A stretch of DNA of 62,603 nucleotides from Rhodospirillales bacterium (GTDB taxonomy: Bacteria > Pseudomonadota > Alphaproteobacteria > Rhodospirillales > Casp-alpha2), in contig JAGLED010000023.1 in assembly GCA_023145215.1 (NCBI GenBank), forward strand, positions 1-62,603, in the 5' to 3' direction. Position numbers and translations under genes: made by a program. Of the stretch, positions 21,058 through 29,602 are shown piece by piece (positions within the stretch are counted from its first letter, which is position 1; every line of letters starts with the position of its first letter). The notes beneath the pieces were generated by a model. The model made no database searches. It was not told where the DNA came from and saw only the letters and a list, made by a program, of their open reading frames with translations.

Positions 21058-21845
21058 TGGACATTTTCGAATTTACGCCCGGCACGACGCCGCTTCTGAT
21101 CAGCGCGCCGCATCCCGGCACGCACATCCCCGACGACATCAAGCCGCGCATGACGGACGCCGGACTTCTGGTTGCCGACACCGACTGGCACATCCCCATG
21201 CTTTACGACTTCGCGCCGGGGATGGGCGCGCACATGTTGTCGGCAACGCACAGCCGCTATTGTGTCGATCTGAACCGCCCGCCCGAGAACGTGAACCTCT
21301 ATCCCGGGCAGGATACCGAAGGCCTGTTACCTTTGAAGACCGGTAAAAGCGAGCCGATCTATAAGGAAGGCCAGGAACCCGACGACGCCGAGATCGAGGA
21401 ACGCCGGAACCTCTATCACACGCCCTATCACGCCAAGCTCGCCGAGACGCTGGCCGCGATCAAGGCGGAGCATGGCTACGCGCTGTTGTGGGACGCCCAT
21501 TCGATCAAGAGTGAACTGCCCCGGTTTTTCGAAGGAAAATTGTGGGACATCAATCTAGGCACGAACAACGGTGAAAGCTGCGATCCGCGCCTTCAGAAAG
21601 ACCTGGAAGCCGTCGCCGGGGAGGCCGCCGGTTTCACGTGGAAGATGAACGGCCGCTACATCGGCGGCTACATCACGCGGCACTATGGCGATCCCGAAAA
21701 CAACATTCACGCTGTGCAGCTTGAGCTGAGCTGGGCGACGTATATGGATGAGACGTATCCGTTCGGCTATCGCGACGACCTTGCGGCGGGCATACGCCCG
21801 GTGCTGCAGCGCTTTATCCAGACGATGCTGAATTTTAGGCCCTAA
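21057..21845 (+). CDS. N-formylglutamate amidohydrolase family protein
   Basis: 262 aa. The FGase/HutG family is recognised by SAPHPGTHIP (metal-binding His, about 16-25), DTDWHIPMLYDF (about 41-52), SRYCVDLNR (about 66-74), WDAHSIKSELP (about 145-155) and the C-terminal VQLELSWATYMDE. In histidine degradation HutG releases formate from N-formylglutamate. No other hut gene is present here, so the substrate may differ. The start codon shares one base with the nitrilase stop. Two amidohydrolases coupled this way suggest consecutive deamidation or deformylation steps. Confidence 0.9.
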   Translation: MDIFEFTPGTTPLLISAPHPGTHIPDDIKPRMTDAGLLVADTDWHIPMLYDFAPGMGAHMLSATHSRYCVDLNRPPENVNLYPGQDTEGLLPLKTGKSEPIYKEGQEPDDAEIEERRNLYHTPYHAKLAETLAAIKAEHGYALLWDAHSIKSELPRFFEGKLWDINLGTNNGESCDPRLQKDLEAVAGEAAGFTWKMNGRYIGGYITRHYGDPENNIHAVQLELSWATYMDETYPFGYRDDLAAGIRPVLQRFIQTMLNFRP

Positions 21846-21851
21846 GCCTTA

Positions 21852-21961
21852 CCCCCTCACCTAACCTCTCCCCCTATAAAGGGGGAGAGGGATTAGTCTG
21901 CAGCCCTTGTCGGCAGGGTCCCTCTTCCCCACGAAGTGGGGGAGAGGACAGGTGAGGGGGC
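21852..21961. repeat. Intergenic palindromic repeat, family A, copy 2
   Basis: Opens CCCCCTCACCT and closes AGGTGAGGGGG. An inner hairpin has arms CCTCTCCCCC/GGGGGAGAGG (loop TATAAA), and a second is CCTCTTCCCC/GGGGGAGAGG. It lies between convergent genes and could act as a bidirectional terminator. Confidence 0.85.
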
Positions 21962-21962
21962 G

Positions 21963-22703
21963 TTAAACCCTGCCGCCCGCGACCGGCAGTACGCAGCCGG
22001 TGACGTAGGCCGCCTCGTCGGTGCAGAGCCAGTAGATGCCGGCCGCTACTTCCTCGACCGTGCCGATGCGGCCCAGCGGCACCTCGTGACGGAAATTTTC
22101 GAACCGCCCCGCGATGTCGCCCTCGCGCGACATGTCCGTCATGGTATAGCCGGGCGCGACGGCGTTGACGCGAATGCCTTCCTCGCCGACTTCGCGGGCA
22201 AGGCCCTTGGTGATGATGTCGACGGCGCCCTTGGAGCCTGCGTAATCGATCCACTGGTTCGGGCTGCCGGCCAGCGTCGCGGTCGACGAGATATTGACGA
22301 TGGCGCCGCCTTTCCCGCCGTGCTTCGTCGACATCCGTTTGACGGCTTCGCGGCACATCACGACCGAGCCCGCGATGTTGACCCGGCAGACGTCCATCAC
22401 GGTCTCCCACGTGACGTCTTCCATGCGGCGCTTCGGGCCGGTGATGCCGGCATTGTTGACGAGAGCATCGACGCTCACGCCCTCGTCATCCAAAATCTCG
22501 AAGAGCGAGAGGATATCGGCTTCGGCGCCGACATCGCCTTTCACCGCACGCGCGCCCGTTTCCGACGCGACCGCGTTCGCCGCCGCGTCGTTGGAAACAT
22601 ACGTGAAGATCACGGACCAACCCTCGGCGGCGAAGCGCTGCACGACGGCAGCGCCGATGCCCCGCGACCCGCCGGTGATCAGGGCGGTCTTAACGGTGCT
22701 CAT
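21963..22703 (-). CDS. SDR family oxidoreductase
   Basis: 246 aa classical short-chain dehydrogenase. TGGSRGIG is at about 10-17, NNAG near 86, and the catalytic Tyr-Lys in YAGSK at about 154-158 (the preceding ISS supplies the Ser). Last gene of a minus-strand run NTF2-like, aldehyde dehydrogenase, SDR, 7 bp after the aldehyde dehydrogenase. Probably an alcohol/ketone dehydrogenase of the same pathway (inference). FabG-like proteins share all these motifs, so specificity is open. Confidence 0.93.
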   Translation of the reverse strand: MSTVKTALITGGSRGIGAAVVQRFAAEGWSVIFTYVSNDAAANAVASETGARAVKGDVGAEADILSLFEILDDEGVSVDALVNNAGITGPKRRMEDVTWETVMDVCRVNIAGSVVMCREAVKRMSTKHGGKGGAIVNISSTATLAGSPNQWIDYAGSKGAVDIITKGLAREVGEEGIRVNAVAPGYTMTDMSREGDIAGRFENFRHEVPLGRIGTVEEVAAGIYWLCTDEAAYVTGCVLPVAGGRV

Positions 22704-22710
22704 CGTGGGG

Positions 22711-24186
22711 TCATCTCATGATGAACGGGTTCGGCGTGTCTTCGGCATAGGACATCCAGACGGATTTCGTTTGCATGAATTCCTTGATCGACTCCTGTCC
22801 GCTTTCACGGCCGAGACCGGATTGCTTGTAGCCGCCGAACGGCGCCATGTAGCTGACGGCGCGGTACGTGTTCACCCACACCGACCCGGCGCGCAGTTTC
22901 GCCGACATGGTGAAGGCGCGGCGCATGGATTGGGTCCAGACCCCGGCGGCGAGGCCGTAAATCACGTCGTTGCCGACCTCGATCGCTTCCTCGTCGTCCT
23001 TGAAGGGGATGACCGAAAGGACCGGGCCGAAGACCTCTTCCTGGGCGATCCGCATCTTGTTGTTCACGCCGGTGAAGACGGTCGGCTGCACGAAGTACTT
23101 ACCGGCATCGGCCTTGCCGCCGCCCAGGCGCACCTCCGCGCCTTCGCCCTTGGCGACGTCGAGGTAACTCAGAATCTTCTCGTACTGCGGCACCGTGGTG
23201 ACCGGCCCGACTTGCGTGTCCATCAGCATCGGGTCGCCCATCTTGGCGGTCTTTGCCAGCGCGACCAGCTTATCGACGAATTCGTCGTGGATGCTTTCCT
23301 GCACCAGAAGGCGCGAGCCCGCGATGCAGGTCTGGCCGGTTGCCGCGAAAATCCCCGAGATCGCACCCTTGACCGCATTATCCATGTCGCAGTCGTCGAA
23401 CACGATGTTGGGCGACTTGCCGCCGAGTTCGAGCGACACACGCTTGAACTGCGACGCGCCGGTCTGATAGACGCGCCGGCCTGTTTCCGAACCGCCCGTG
23501 AAGGTGATCTTGTCGACGCCCGGATGCTCGGTCAGCGCCGCGCCGATTTCGTGGCCGTAGCCTGTAACGACGTTCACGACACCCGGCGGGAAGCCGGCTT
23601 CCTCGAACAGGCGCGCGAACTCGACACTCGACGCCGATGTGAATTCGGAGGGTTTCAGGATGACGGTGTTGCCCGCCGCCAGCGCCGGGGCCAGCTTCCA
23701 GCCCGCCAGCAAAAGCGGCGAGTTCCAGGGCGTGATCGCGCAGACGACGCCCAGGGGCTCGTGACGCGTGTAGTGGAAGTGATCCGGCTTGTCGATGGGG
23801 GTGACCGCACCTTCGATCTTGTCGGCGAGGCCGCCGAAGTAATAGTACCACTGCGGCACGTACTTGAGCTGCAGGCCCATTTCCGCGATCAGCTTGCCGT
23901 TGTCGCGCACCTCGGTCGCGGCCAGGTCTTCGGCTTTGGCCGCGATCAGATCGCCGAGCTTTCTCAGAAGATGACCCCGCTGCGTCGCCGTCATGTTCGC
24001 CCAGTCACCCGAGTTGAACGCTTTCCGGGCGGCCTGAACGGCACGGTCGGCGTCGTCGGCGGTGCCACGTGGGAAGCTTGCCCAGTTCTCGCCGGTGTAG
24101 GGGTTCATGCTCTCGAAGGTTTGGCCGTCGGATGCGTCGACCCATTCGCCGCCGATCAGCATCTGGTATTTCTGAAGGTCGCTCAT
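22711..24186 (-). CDS. Aldehyde dehydrogenase (NAD(P)+)
   Basis: 491 aa, full length for the superfamily. It oxidises an aldehyde to the acid. Visible are the cofactor-binding TPWNSPLL (about 150), the catalytic Glu in LELGGKSPN (about 255), the catalytic Cys in GQTCIAGSR (about 290) and EEVFGPVLSVIPF (about 390). GFGGYKQSGLGRE-type C-terminal features (PFGGYKQSGLGRESG) fit betaine-aldehyde/phenylacetaldehyde-type enzymes, but the substrate is not defined. It is in an operon with an NTF2-like protein 28 bp upstream and an SDR 7 bp downstream. Confidence 0.94.
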   Translation of the reverse strand: MSDLQKYQMLIGGEWVDASDGQTFESMNPYTGENWASFPRGTADDADRAVQAARKAFNSGDWANMTATQRGHLLRKLGDLIAAKAEDLAATEVRDNGKLIAEMGLQLKYVPQWYYYFGGLADKIEGAVTPIDKPDHFHYTRHEPLGVVCAITPWNSPLLLAGWKLAPALAAGNTVILKPSEFTSASSVEFARLFEEAGFPPGVVNVVTGYGHEIGAALTEHPGVDKITFTGGSETGRRVYQTGASQFKRVSLELGGKSPNIVFDDCDMDNAVKGAISGIFAATGQTCIAGSRLLVQESIHDEFVDKLVALAKTAKMGDPMLMDTQVGPVTTVPQYEKILSYLDVAKGEGAEVRLGGGKADAGKYFVQPTVFTGVNNKMRIAQEEVFGPVLSVIPFKDDEEAIEVGNDVIYGLAAGVWTQSMRRAFTMSAKLRAGSVWVNTYRAVSYMAPFGGYKQSGLGRESGQESIKEFMQTKSVWMSYAEDTPNPFIMR

Positions 24187-24214
24187 GTCGTTCTCTCCCT
24201 AAGGTGTTTTTTGT

Positions 24215-24613
24215 TCAGGCCGCCGCTTCGGCATGGTCCTTGATCATCACGCACGTCTTGGAAATGATCCGCCATTCCCCATCGAGCTTGAGGACGGACA
24301 GATAGTCGACGAAGTCGCGGGTGCCGACTAGGACCTCGACTTTGACCATCACCGTGTCCGGCCCGGCCTCGTCCATCGAGACGATGCGCTCGCGGCGTTC
24401 GGCGCCCGATGCCTTCGGTGAAGGACGGCTCTCGATGACTTTCCTGAATTCGGCCATCGGCCAGTCGACGAAGCCGCCGCCCATGTTGGCGGCGTAAAGG
24501 TGTGCGTTCGGATGGAAAACCGATCCCATCAAAAGGTCGGTGTCGCCCGTGTAAAGGGCTTCGAAATAGTTCTGGATGCACGCCTCGACGGCGCTCATGT
24601 CTTCGGCGTTCAT
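24215..24613 (-). CDS. NTF2-like (SnoaL/lumazine-binding-like) protein
   Basis: 132 aa cystatin-like fold. AVEACIQNYFEALYTGDTDLLMGSVFHPNAHLY at the N-terminus and LKLDGEWRIISKTCVMIKD at the C-terminus are typical of this superfamily. Such proteins are small-molecule binders or isomerases, and many have no enzyme function. First gene of the ALDH-SDR operon. The role is unknown. Confidence 0.85.
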   Translation of the reverse strand: MNAEDMSAVEACIQNYFEALYTGDTDLLMGSVFHPNAHLYAANMGGGFVDWPMAEFRKVIESRPSPKASGAERRERIVSMDEAGPDTVMVKVEVLVGTRDFVDYLSVLKLDGEWRIISKTCVMIKDHAEAAA

Positions 24614-24670
24614 GGTGTCCTCCCAATATTTCTTCAGCGCATGCTAGCGCAAAAGCACCGGGAATCCAGC

Positions 24671-24763
24671 CATCCTTCGAGACGCGACAACGTCGCTCCT
24701 CAGGATGAGGCGTGAAACGCGTTCCTCATACCGAGGCGGCCCGTAAGGCCGTCTCGAAGCATG
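24671..24763. repeat. Intergenic palindromic repeat, family B, copy 1
   Basis: Outer arms ATCCTTCGAGACG (24672-24684) and CGTCTCGAAGCAT (24750-24762, one mismatch). Inner CTCCTCAGGATGAGG (24696-24710) pairs imperfectly with 24724-24736. It is the same element as 31208-31302 and lies upstream of the NTF2-like gene. Confidence 0.85.
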
Positions 24764-24771
24764 GCGTGGTT

Positions 24772-25371
24772 TTACAGCGCCTCCGGTCCCAATAGCTCGG
24801 CGCGGAAGCGGTTCTTGAGGTGTACCCCGTCCTTCGACGGCAGCACGAACTCGAGCGGTTCGGCACGCACCTTGATGGTGCGGAACACCGGGCCGTCGGC
24901 GTTGATGATGGCATCCAGCTCGGCCTTGAGTTCGTTCTCATCCGTGATGGTGCCGGTGTTCCTGATCCCCAATCCCTGCGCCGTGAGGGCAAGATCGGCG
25001 ACGGAGGCCGTGTGCGTGGTCTGCATGCCGGTCTCGCCGTAGCGCTCATTGTCGAAGACGCAGATCGCCAGGTTCTTCGGCGCCTGTACCGCGACGGTGG
25101 CGAGTGCGCCGATCCCCATCAGCATCTCGCCGTCGCCGGTCGCGACGAGGACGCGTTTCGAGGGTTGCGCCAGCGCGAGGCCGAGGCCCGTCGGCACGGC
25201 GCCGCCCATCGCACCCCACAGCGGAAAGATGCGGGCGCAATCGCCGGCGGCGGTGAAATCCCAGTTGGTGGAGCCGAGCCCGGTCACGACGAGAAGGTCC
25301 TCACGGGCACCGAGAAGCGTCTTGGCGACCTCGCGGCGGTGAAGGGGGAAACTCTCTGCACGTTTGCTCAT
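24772..25371 (-). CDS. TPP-dependent decarboxylase beta subunit, sulfopyruvate/phosphonopyruvate decarboxylase type
   Basis: 199 aa, corresponding to the C-terminal (pyrophosphate-binding) third of a TPP enzyme. The metal/TPP motif GDGEMLMG...DNERYGE is at about 98-130, and GAMGGAVPTGLGLALA is at about 72-88. Its partner, the Pyr-domain subunit, lies 12 bp upstream. In this ComD/ComE-type organisation the two chains form an alpha2-beta2-like decarboxylase acting on sulfopyruvate or phosphonopyruvate. No other coenzyme M or phosphonate gene is here, so the substrate is open. It is downstream of the TctABC genes on the same strand. Confidence 0.87.
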   Translation of the reverse strand: MSKRAESFPLHRREVAKTLLGAREDLLVVTGLGSTNWDFTAAGDCARIFPLWGAMGGAVPTGLGLALAQPSKRVLVATGDGEMLMGIGALATVAVQAPKNLAICVFDNERYGETGMQTTHTASVADLALTAQGLGIRNTGTITDENELKAELDAIINADGPVFRTIKVRAEPLEFVLPSKDGVHLKNRFRAELLGPEAL

Positions 25372-25383
25372 GTGGGTTCCTCC

Positions 25384-25893
25384 TTATTTGCCGAAGGTTT
25401 TGATGGGGACCATGCGCTGGCTCAGCAGCAACACGGACGATTGCTGGCCGACGAAGGCCTTGTGAATGGTCGCAGCCGCCTTGGCGCCGACGTCCGACGG
25501 GTCCTCGACCTCGTCAACGAGGCAGCCCGCGGTTTGCAGCGCCTGCTTCGTCGTCGTGCCCATCGGCATCTGCCACGGATTGAATTCATGCCATTGGCCG
25601 CGCATCGTCACGAAGGCGCAGAACGGAAACCGGCAGGTTTCGATCAGCGACAGCATGTTGATGCAGTTGCCGACGCCCGAAGACTGCATCAGCATCACGC
25701 ATTTCTCGCCGCCGAGCCATGCGCCCGCCGAGAGCGCGATACCCTCTTCTTCGGTGGTCAGAGATACCGCCTTGATGTCGTTGTCGTCGATACACGCGTT
25801 GATCAGGCGTTTGTGCCCCGCGTCCGGTACGTAGGCGACCTGGCCGACCCCGGCCTCCTTGATCGCCTTGTAGATGTCGTCACCCCATTCCAT
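25384..25893 (-). CDS. TPP-dependent decarboxylase alpha subunit, sulfopyruvate/phosphonopyruvate decarboxylase type
   Basis: 169 aa, corresponding to the N-terminal Pyr domain of a TPP enzyme. The catalytic Glu is in SLTTEEEGIALSAGAWLGG (about 43-61), with SSGVGNCINMLSL (about 70-82) following. The ATG at 25893 is preceded by GGGAAG; a longer frame reaching 26052 lacks family similarity in its extra residues. Forms the heteromeric enzyme with the gene at 24772. It lies 251 bp after tctA, so it may have its own promoter. Confidence 0.86.
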   Translation of the reverse strand: MEWGDDIYKAIKEAGVGQVAYVPDAGHKRLINACIDDNDIKAVSLTTEEEGIALSAGAWLGGEKCVMLMQSSGVGNCINMLSLIETCRFPFCAFVTMRGQWHEFNPWQMPMGTTTKQALQTAGCLVDEVEDPSDVGAKAAATIHKAFVGQQSSVLLLSQRMVPIKTFGK

Positions 25894-26144
25894 CGATATT
25901 TCTTCCCTGGTCAGTTCTGGACGCCGCCCGTTTTTGGATCGTGCGGTCGCCGGCGGTTTTGTGTTGGCGAACCGGGCAGGAAACGGCGCCCGGTCCGGCC
26001 CGGCGGAATCTGCCGGTCTATTGGACATTGGCACAAAACACCGGGCCGACAAGGCCGGGAATCTAAATATGTGTATGTGCCGACTGCGTGAAACCTTAGC
26101 GGACCGTTCGCGCCGGCGCCAGTCTCAGGCACCGGCGCACTCGA

Positions 26145-27827
26145 TCAGCTTTCGCGCAACTGATGTTCGTCGGCGCCGACCGGCTTCAGTTCCCAGCCGC
26201 CGCGATGACGCTTATAGATGATGTAGAGGCCGATCGCGACCAGGGCGACCGCGATGACCGGGCGGACCTGGCCACCCATCATGAACATCGGGATCGACAG
26301 CACGATCGCCAGGATGGGCGAGAACAGAAGCGTCCATTTCTTCTTGCCGCGGTACTTCTGGAACCACGGGAAGATCACCGACGCCGTCGCGATCATCAGG
26401 AAGAACAGCGACCACGGCCGCATGAAGAAGATCATCAGGTTGTCGTCCGTCGCCAGCGCACGGATCAGGTTGATCTCGGCGTTGTCGCCCAGCACGACGC
26501 CCAAAATCATCGGCGCAAGCGGGAAGCCGTAGCGGCGCATGGCGTAACCCAGCAGACCGAAGATCAGCAGCACCCACAGATCGAACACGATGTTGTTGAG
26601 GGTGAAGATCCCGATCGCGCAGTAGGCGAGGATCACGATCGCGAGGCGGTACATCGGCACCCGGGTCACGGTGACGAAAATACGCAGGCAGATCGCCTGC
26701 AGGCCCAGCATGATGAACAGCGAGAGCGCGAACGCCACCATGATCGAGTATGCCAGCACCGGCTCGGTAATGATGAATGTCGGGCTTGGCGCGATGTTGT
26801 GAATCAGAAGCGCGCCCAGCATCACGGCGGTCACGATGTCGCCGGGGATACCCAGCGCCATCATCGTAATGAGTGCGCCACCCTCGACCGCGTTGTTGGA
26901 GCTTTCGGGCGCGATAATGCCTTCCGGGGTGCCGGTGCCGAATTTCTCGGGCGTGTCGGACGCTTTCTTGGTCTGGTCGTAGGCCAGAATGTTGGCGATG
27001 GTGCCGCCGGCCCCCGGCAGGATGCCGACGAAGATCCCGATCAGCGACGAGCGGATCAGCGTCTTGTAGTGCCTGAAGATTTCTCGGATCGCCTGAACAT
27101 GCTCGATGGCGATCTTGGTGGTGCTGAGGACCATCGGCTTGCGGGCGCGATCGGTATCGCGAAGATCGCTCAAGAGCTGGCTGAACGCAAACAGCCCGAC
27201 CAGCACCGGCAGGAAGTCGAAACCTTGCTCCAAAGGTTCGAAGCCGAATGTGAAGCGCGCCACGCCGCTGATCTCGTCTTCGCCGATGGCGGTGATCAGA
27301 AGGCCGACGGCGCCTGCGAGCACGCCCTTGATGATATTTTCACCGGCCAGGCTGGCGGTGATGGTCAGCGCGAACAGCACCAGCGAAAAATAGTCCCAGG
27401 GTCCGAATTCGAGGCCGATCTTGGCCAGCGACGGGGCCAGCAGCATCAGGAAGACGGCCGAGATCAGGCCGCCGAAGAATGACGACCAGACGCCCAGGCC
27501 GAGCGCTAGGCCGGGTTTGCCGGCGCGGGTCATCGGATAGCCGTCGAATGTGGTGGCGACGGACGACGGCGTGCCCGGAATACCGGTCAGCACGCCCGCC
27601 ATCAGGCCGCCTGACAGGCCGCCGACGAAGACCCCGATCATGGTCGAAATGCCCTCGACCGCGCTCATCCCGAAGGTGAACGGGAGCGTCAAAACGACTG
27701 CCATGGTGATGGTGAAGCCCGGGATCGCGCCGGTGATCAGGCCGGCGGCGACACCGAGGGTCATCAGACCGAGGTTTTTTATATGAAAGACCGCGTCAAA
27801 GGCGCCGGCAATGCTTTCTAAAATCAT
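26145..27827 (-). CDS. tctA: Tripartite tricarboxylate transporter large membrane subunit TctA
   Basis: 560 aa with about 12 hydrophobic segments. Family motifs are GLITGAIPGFTITMAVVLTLPFTFGM (about 25-50), GGLSGGLMAGVLTGIPGTPSSVATTFDGYPM (about 70-100), GILPGAGGTIANILAYDQTK (about 270-290) and PESSNNAVEGGALITMMALGIPGD (about 305-330). ATG 27827 is chosen for the GAGGAG upstream and because the longer frame runs back into tctB. It is the core permease of a secondary uptake system for carboxylates; the ligand is set by TctC. Confidence 0.96.
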   Translation of the reverse strand: MILESIAGAFDAVFHIKNLGLMTLGVAAGLITGAIPGFTITMAVVLTLPFTFGMSAVEGISTMIGVFVGGLSGGLMAGVLTGIPGTPSSVATTFDGYPMTRAGKPGLALGLGVWSSFFGGLISAVFLMLLAPSLAKIGLEFGPWDYFSLVLFALTITASLAGENIIKGVLAGAVGLLITAIGEDEISGVARFTFGFEPLEQGFDFLPVLVGLFAFSQLLSDLRDTDRARKPMVLSTTKIAIEHVQAIREIFRHYKTLIRSSLIGIFVGILPGAGGTIANILAYDQTKKASDTPEKFGTGTPEGIIAPESSNNAVEGGALITMMALGIPGDIVTAVMLGALLIHNIAPSPTFIITEPVLAYSIMVAFALSLFIMLGLQAICLRIFVTVTRVPMYRLAIVILAYCAIGIFTLNNIVFDLWVLLIFGLLGYAMRRYGFPLAPMILGVVLGDNAEINLIRALATDDNLMIFFMRPWSLFFLMIATASVIFPWFQKYRGKKKWTLLFSPILAIVLSIPMFMMGGQVRPVIAVALVAIGLYIIYKRHRGGWELKPVGADEHQLRES

Positions 27828-27837
27828 GGGGGGCTCC

Positions 27838-28332
27838 TCAGCGCGGCAGAATTTCGCCCTGGGGCAGAATGACCCCGAGCGCAAAGGTGAAAATCGCCCA
27901 CATACAACCGACGCAGACGACAGCAACAATCGCGTTGATAACGAAACTCCGGCGGGTGTTCTCGCCCAGGAAAGAAAGCGTGACGAACACGAACAGAATG
28001 CCGCCGATCAGCATGCCGAGCCATTTCAGCGATGCCAGGAAAAGACCGTAAAACGCGAAGCACGCGACGACGTTCCGGTTGACGCGGAACCAGTCCGCGA
28101 CGCCGTTTATCTGTTCGCCGTCGTCCTTGGGTTCGGGGCGCGTCGCGCTCAGGGACTGAATGAGATAAAGAACGGAAAGGCCGCCGATAAAGAAGGTAAC
28201 GACGCGGGGCCAGATCTTGGCGCCGATAATGGCGCCGGGCACGGTCTCGTAAAAATAGGTGTCGAGGTACAACGCGCTGCAGACGACCAACAATAGCAGC
28301 GCGATAACGACATCGGCATTAATGCGGCTCAT
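27838..28332 (-). CDS. tctB: Tripartite tricarboxylate transporter small membrane subunit TctB
   Basis: 164 aa with four hydrophobic segments (about 8-24, 42-60, 88-115 and 128-155), the usual poorly conserved small subunit of the TTT family. Identity rests mainly on size, topology and its position between tctC and tctA, 10 bp before tctA and 77 bp after tctC. Confidence 0.9.
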   Translation of the reverse strand: MSRINADVVIALLLLVVCSALYLDTYFYETVPGAIIGAKIWPRVVTFFIGGLSVLYLIQSLSATRPEPKDDGEQINGVADWFRVNRNVVACFAFYGLFLASLKWLGMLIGGILFVFVTLSFLGENTRRSFVINAIVAVVCVGCMWAIFTFALGVILPQGEILPR

Positions 28333-28409
28333 GATTTCAACCGTGGTCCAGTGTGGGCGACGAAAAACCCGGCCCCACCTGAGAGGCGGGGCCGGGAGAT
28401 TTTCGACGA

Positions 28410-29375
28410 TCAGCCTTTGAACATGCCGATCTTCTTGGCGACCTTCAGATGCTGTTCGAAGGACTTCTTGAAGAACGCTTCGTATTCAGCATGGTCCTTG
28501 TAGACGATCCAGGTGCCTTTCTCGTCCATGTGCTTGACCACGGCCGGGTCGGTCATGGCTTTCTTGAACGCCGCTTCGAAGTGGGCGATCACGTCCTTCG
28601 GCGTACCCTTCGGCACGACGACGCCACGGTGCAGGCCGTAGATCACGTCAACGCCCTGTTCCTTCATGGTCGGCAGGTCCGGCATCAGCGGATCGCGTTT
28701 CTCGGTGGCGATACCAAGCGCCTTCATGGTGCCTTCCTGGATGTACTTCTTGGCCGTCAGGATGTTCATTTCCCCGACGTCGACGTTGTTCGCCAGGATC
28801 GCGGTCAGGCGCTCACGCGTGCCTTCGTACGGGATGTACTTGAACTCGGTGCCGGTCTGATCCTCGATCACCAGGTTGAAGAACTGGCTGGTCGAGCCGG
28901 TGGTGACACCGACGCCGAGCTTGCCCGGGTTCTTCTTGGCGTAATCGACGAGCGTCTTCATGTCGTCGAAAGGCACGTTGGCGTTGGCGCCCAGCACCGA
29001 CGGGGTGTAGGTCAGCAGCGACACGGTGTCGAATGCATCCCACGTGAAGTCGACGCGGCCCGCCAGATAGGTGGTGATCTGGCTCTCGTGGATCGCCATC
29101 AGGGTGCATCCGTCGGGCTTGGAGCCTTTCACTTCCTTGGCGGCCTTGTTGCCGCTCTGGCCGGAAATGTGAACGATCTGAAGCTGCGGCTTGAAGCCCG
29201 TTTCGTTGATTGCGCGGGCGACGACCTGAAACACCAGGTCGGTATCCCCACCCGGTTTCCATGGCACAACCATCTTCGCAGTCGAGCACGGGATATCGGC
29301 CGCCTGAACGGGGGCCGAAATCAGCGCAAAGCCGGTGGTAACAGCGGCCGCAAGGCCGGTGAATGTACGGTTCAT
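28410..29375 (-). CDS. tctC: Tripartite tricarboxylate transporter solute-binding protein TctC (Bug family)
   Basis: 321 aa periplasmic binding protein. The signal peptide is about 1-25 (FTGLAAAVTTGFALISAPVQA). The mature part has the Bug-type first loop VVPWKPGGDTDLVFQVVARAINE (about 37-59) and VGVTTGSTSQFFNLVIEDQTG (about 157-177). In this loop Asp in place of a small residue suggests a ligand different from simple carboxylates, but this is a guess. First gene of tctCBA, divergent from gamma-glutamyltransferase across 227 bp of AT-rich promoter DNA in which I find no confident promoter. Confidence 0.94.
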   Translation of the reverse strand: MNRTFTGLAAAVTTGFALISAPVQAADIPCSTAKMVVPWKPGGDTDLVFQVVARAINETGFKPQLQIVHISGQSGNKAAKEVKGSKPDGCTLMAIHESQITTYLAGRVDFTWDAFDTVSLLTYTPSVLGANANVPFDDMKTLVDYAKKNPGKLGVGVTTGSTSQFFNLVIEDQTGTEFKYIPYEGTRERLTAILANNVDVGEMNILTAKKYIQEGTMKALGIATEKRDPLMPDLPTMKEQGVDVIYGLHRGVVVPKGTPKDVIAHFEAAFKKAMTDPAVVKHMDEKGTWIVYKDHAEYEAFFKKSFEQHLKVAKKIGMFKG

Positions 29376-29602
29376 TTCTATCTATATCTCCCTGTGGAAA
29401 ACCGCCTTTCTCAGGCGCCCTGCCGGACTTGGTCTAAACCTTGGCCACTGCAGTTACGAAAAGATTACAGCAACTAAATTCAAGCTTCCAGCAGAACAGC
29501 GTACAAAAAGCCGGTTTTATGTTTGACCAGAGATAGACATTGTAATTCCTTATCCGCCGATCAATCTAAATATCGATAATTTCTTACCCGAGGGGATCCC
29601 TG

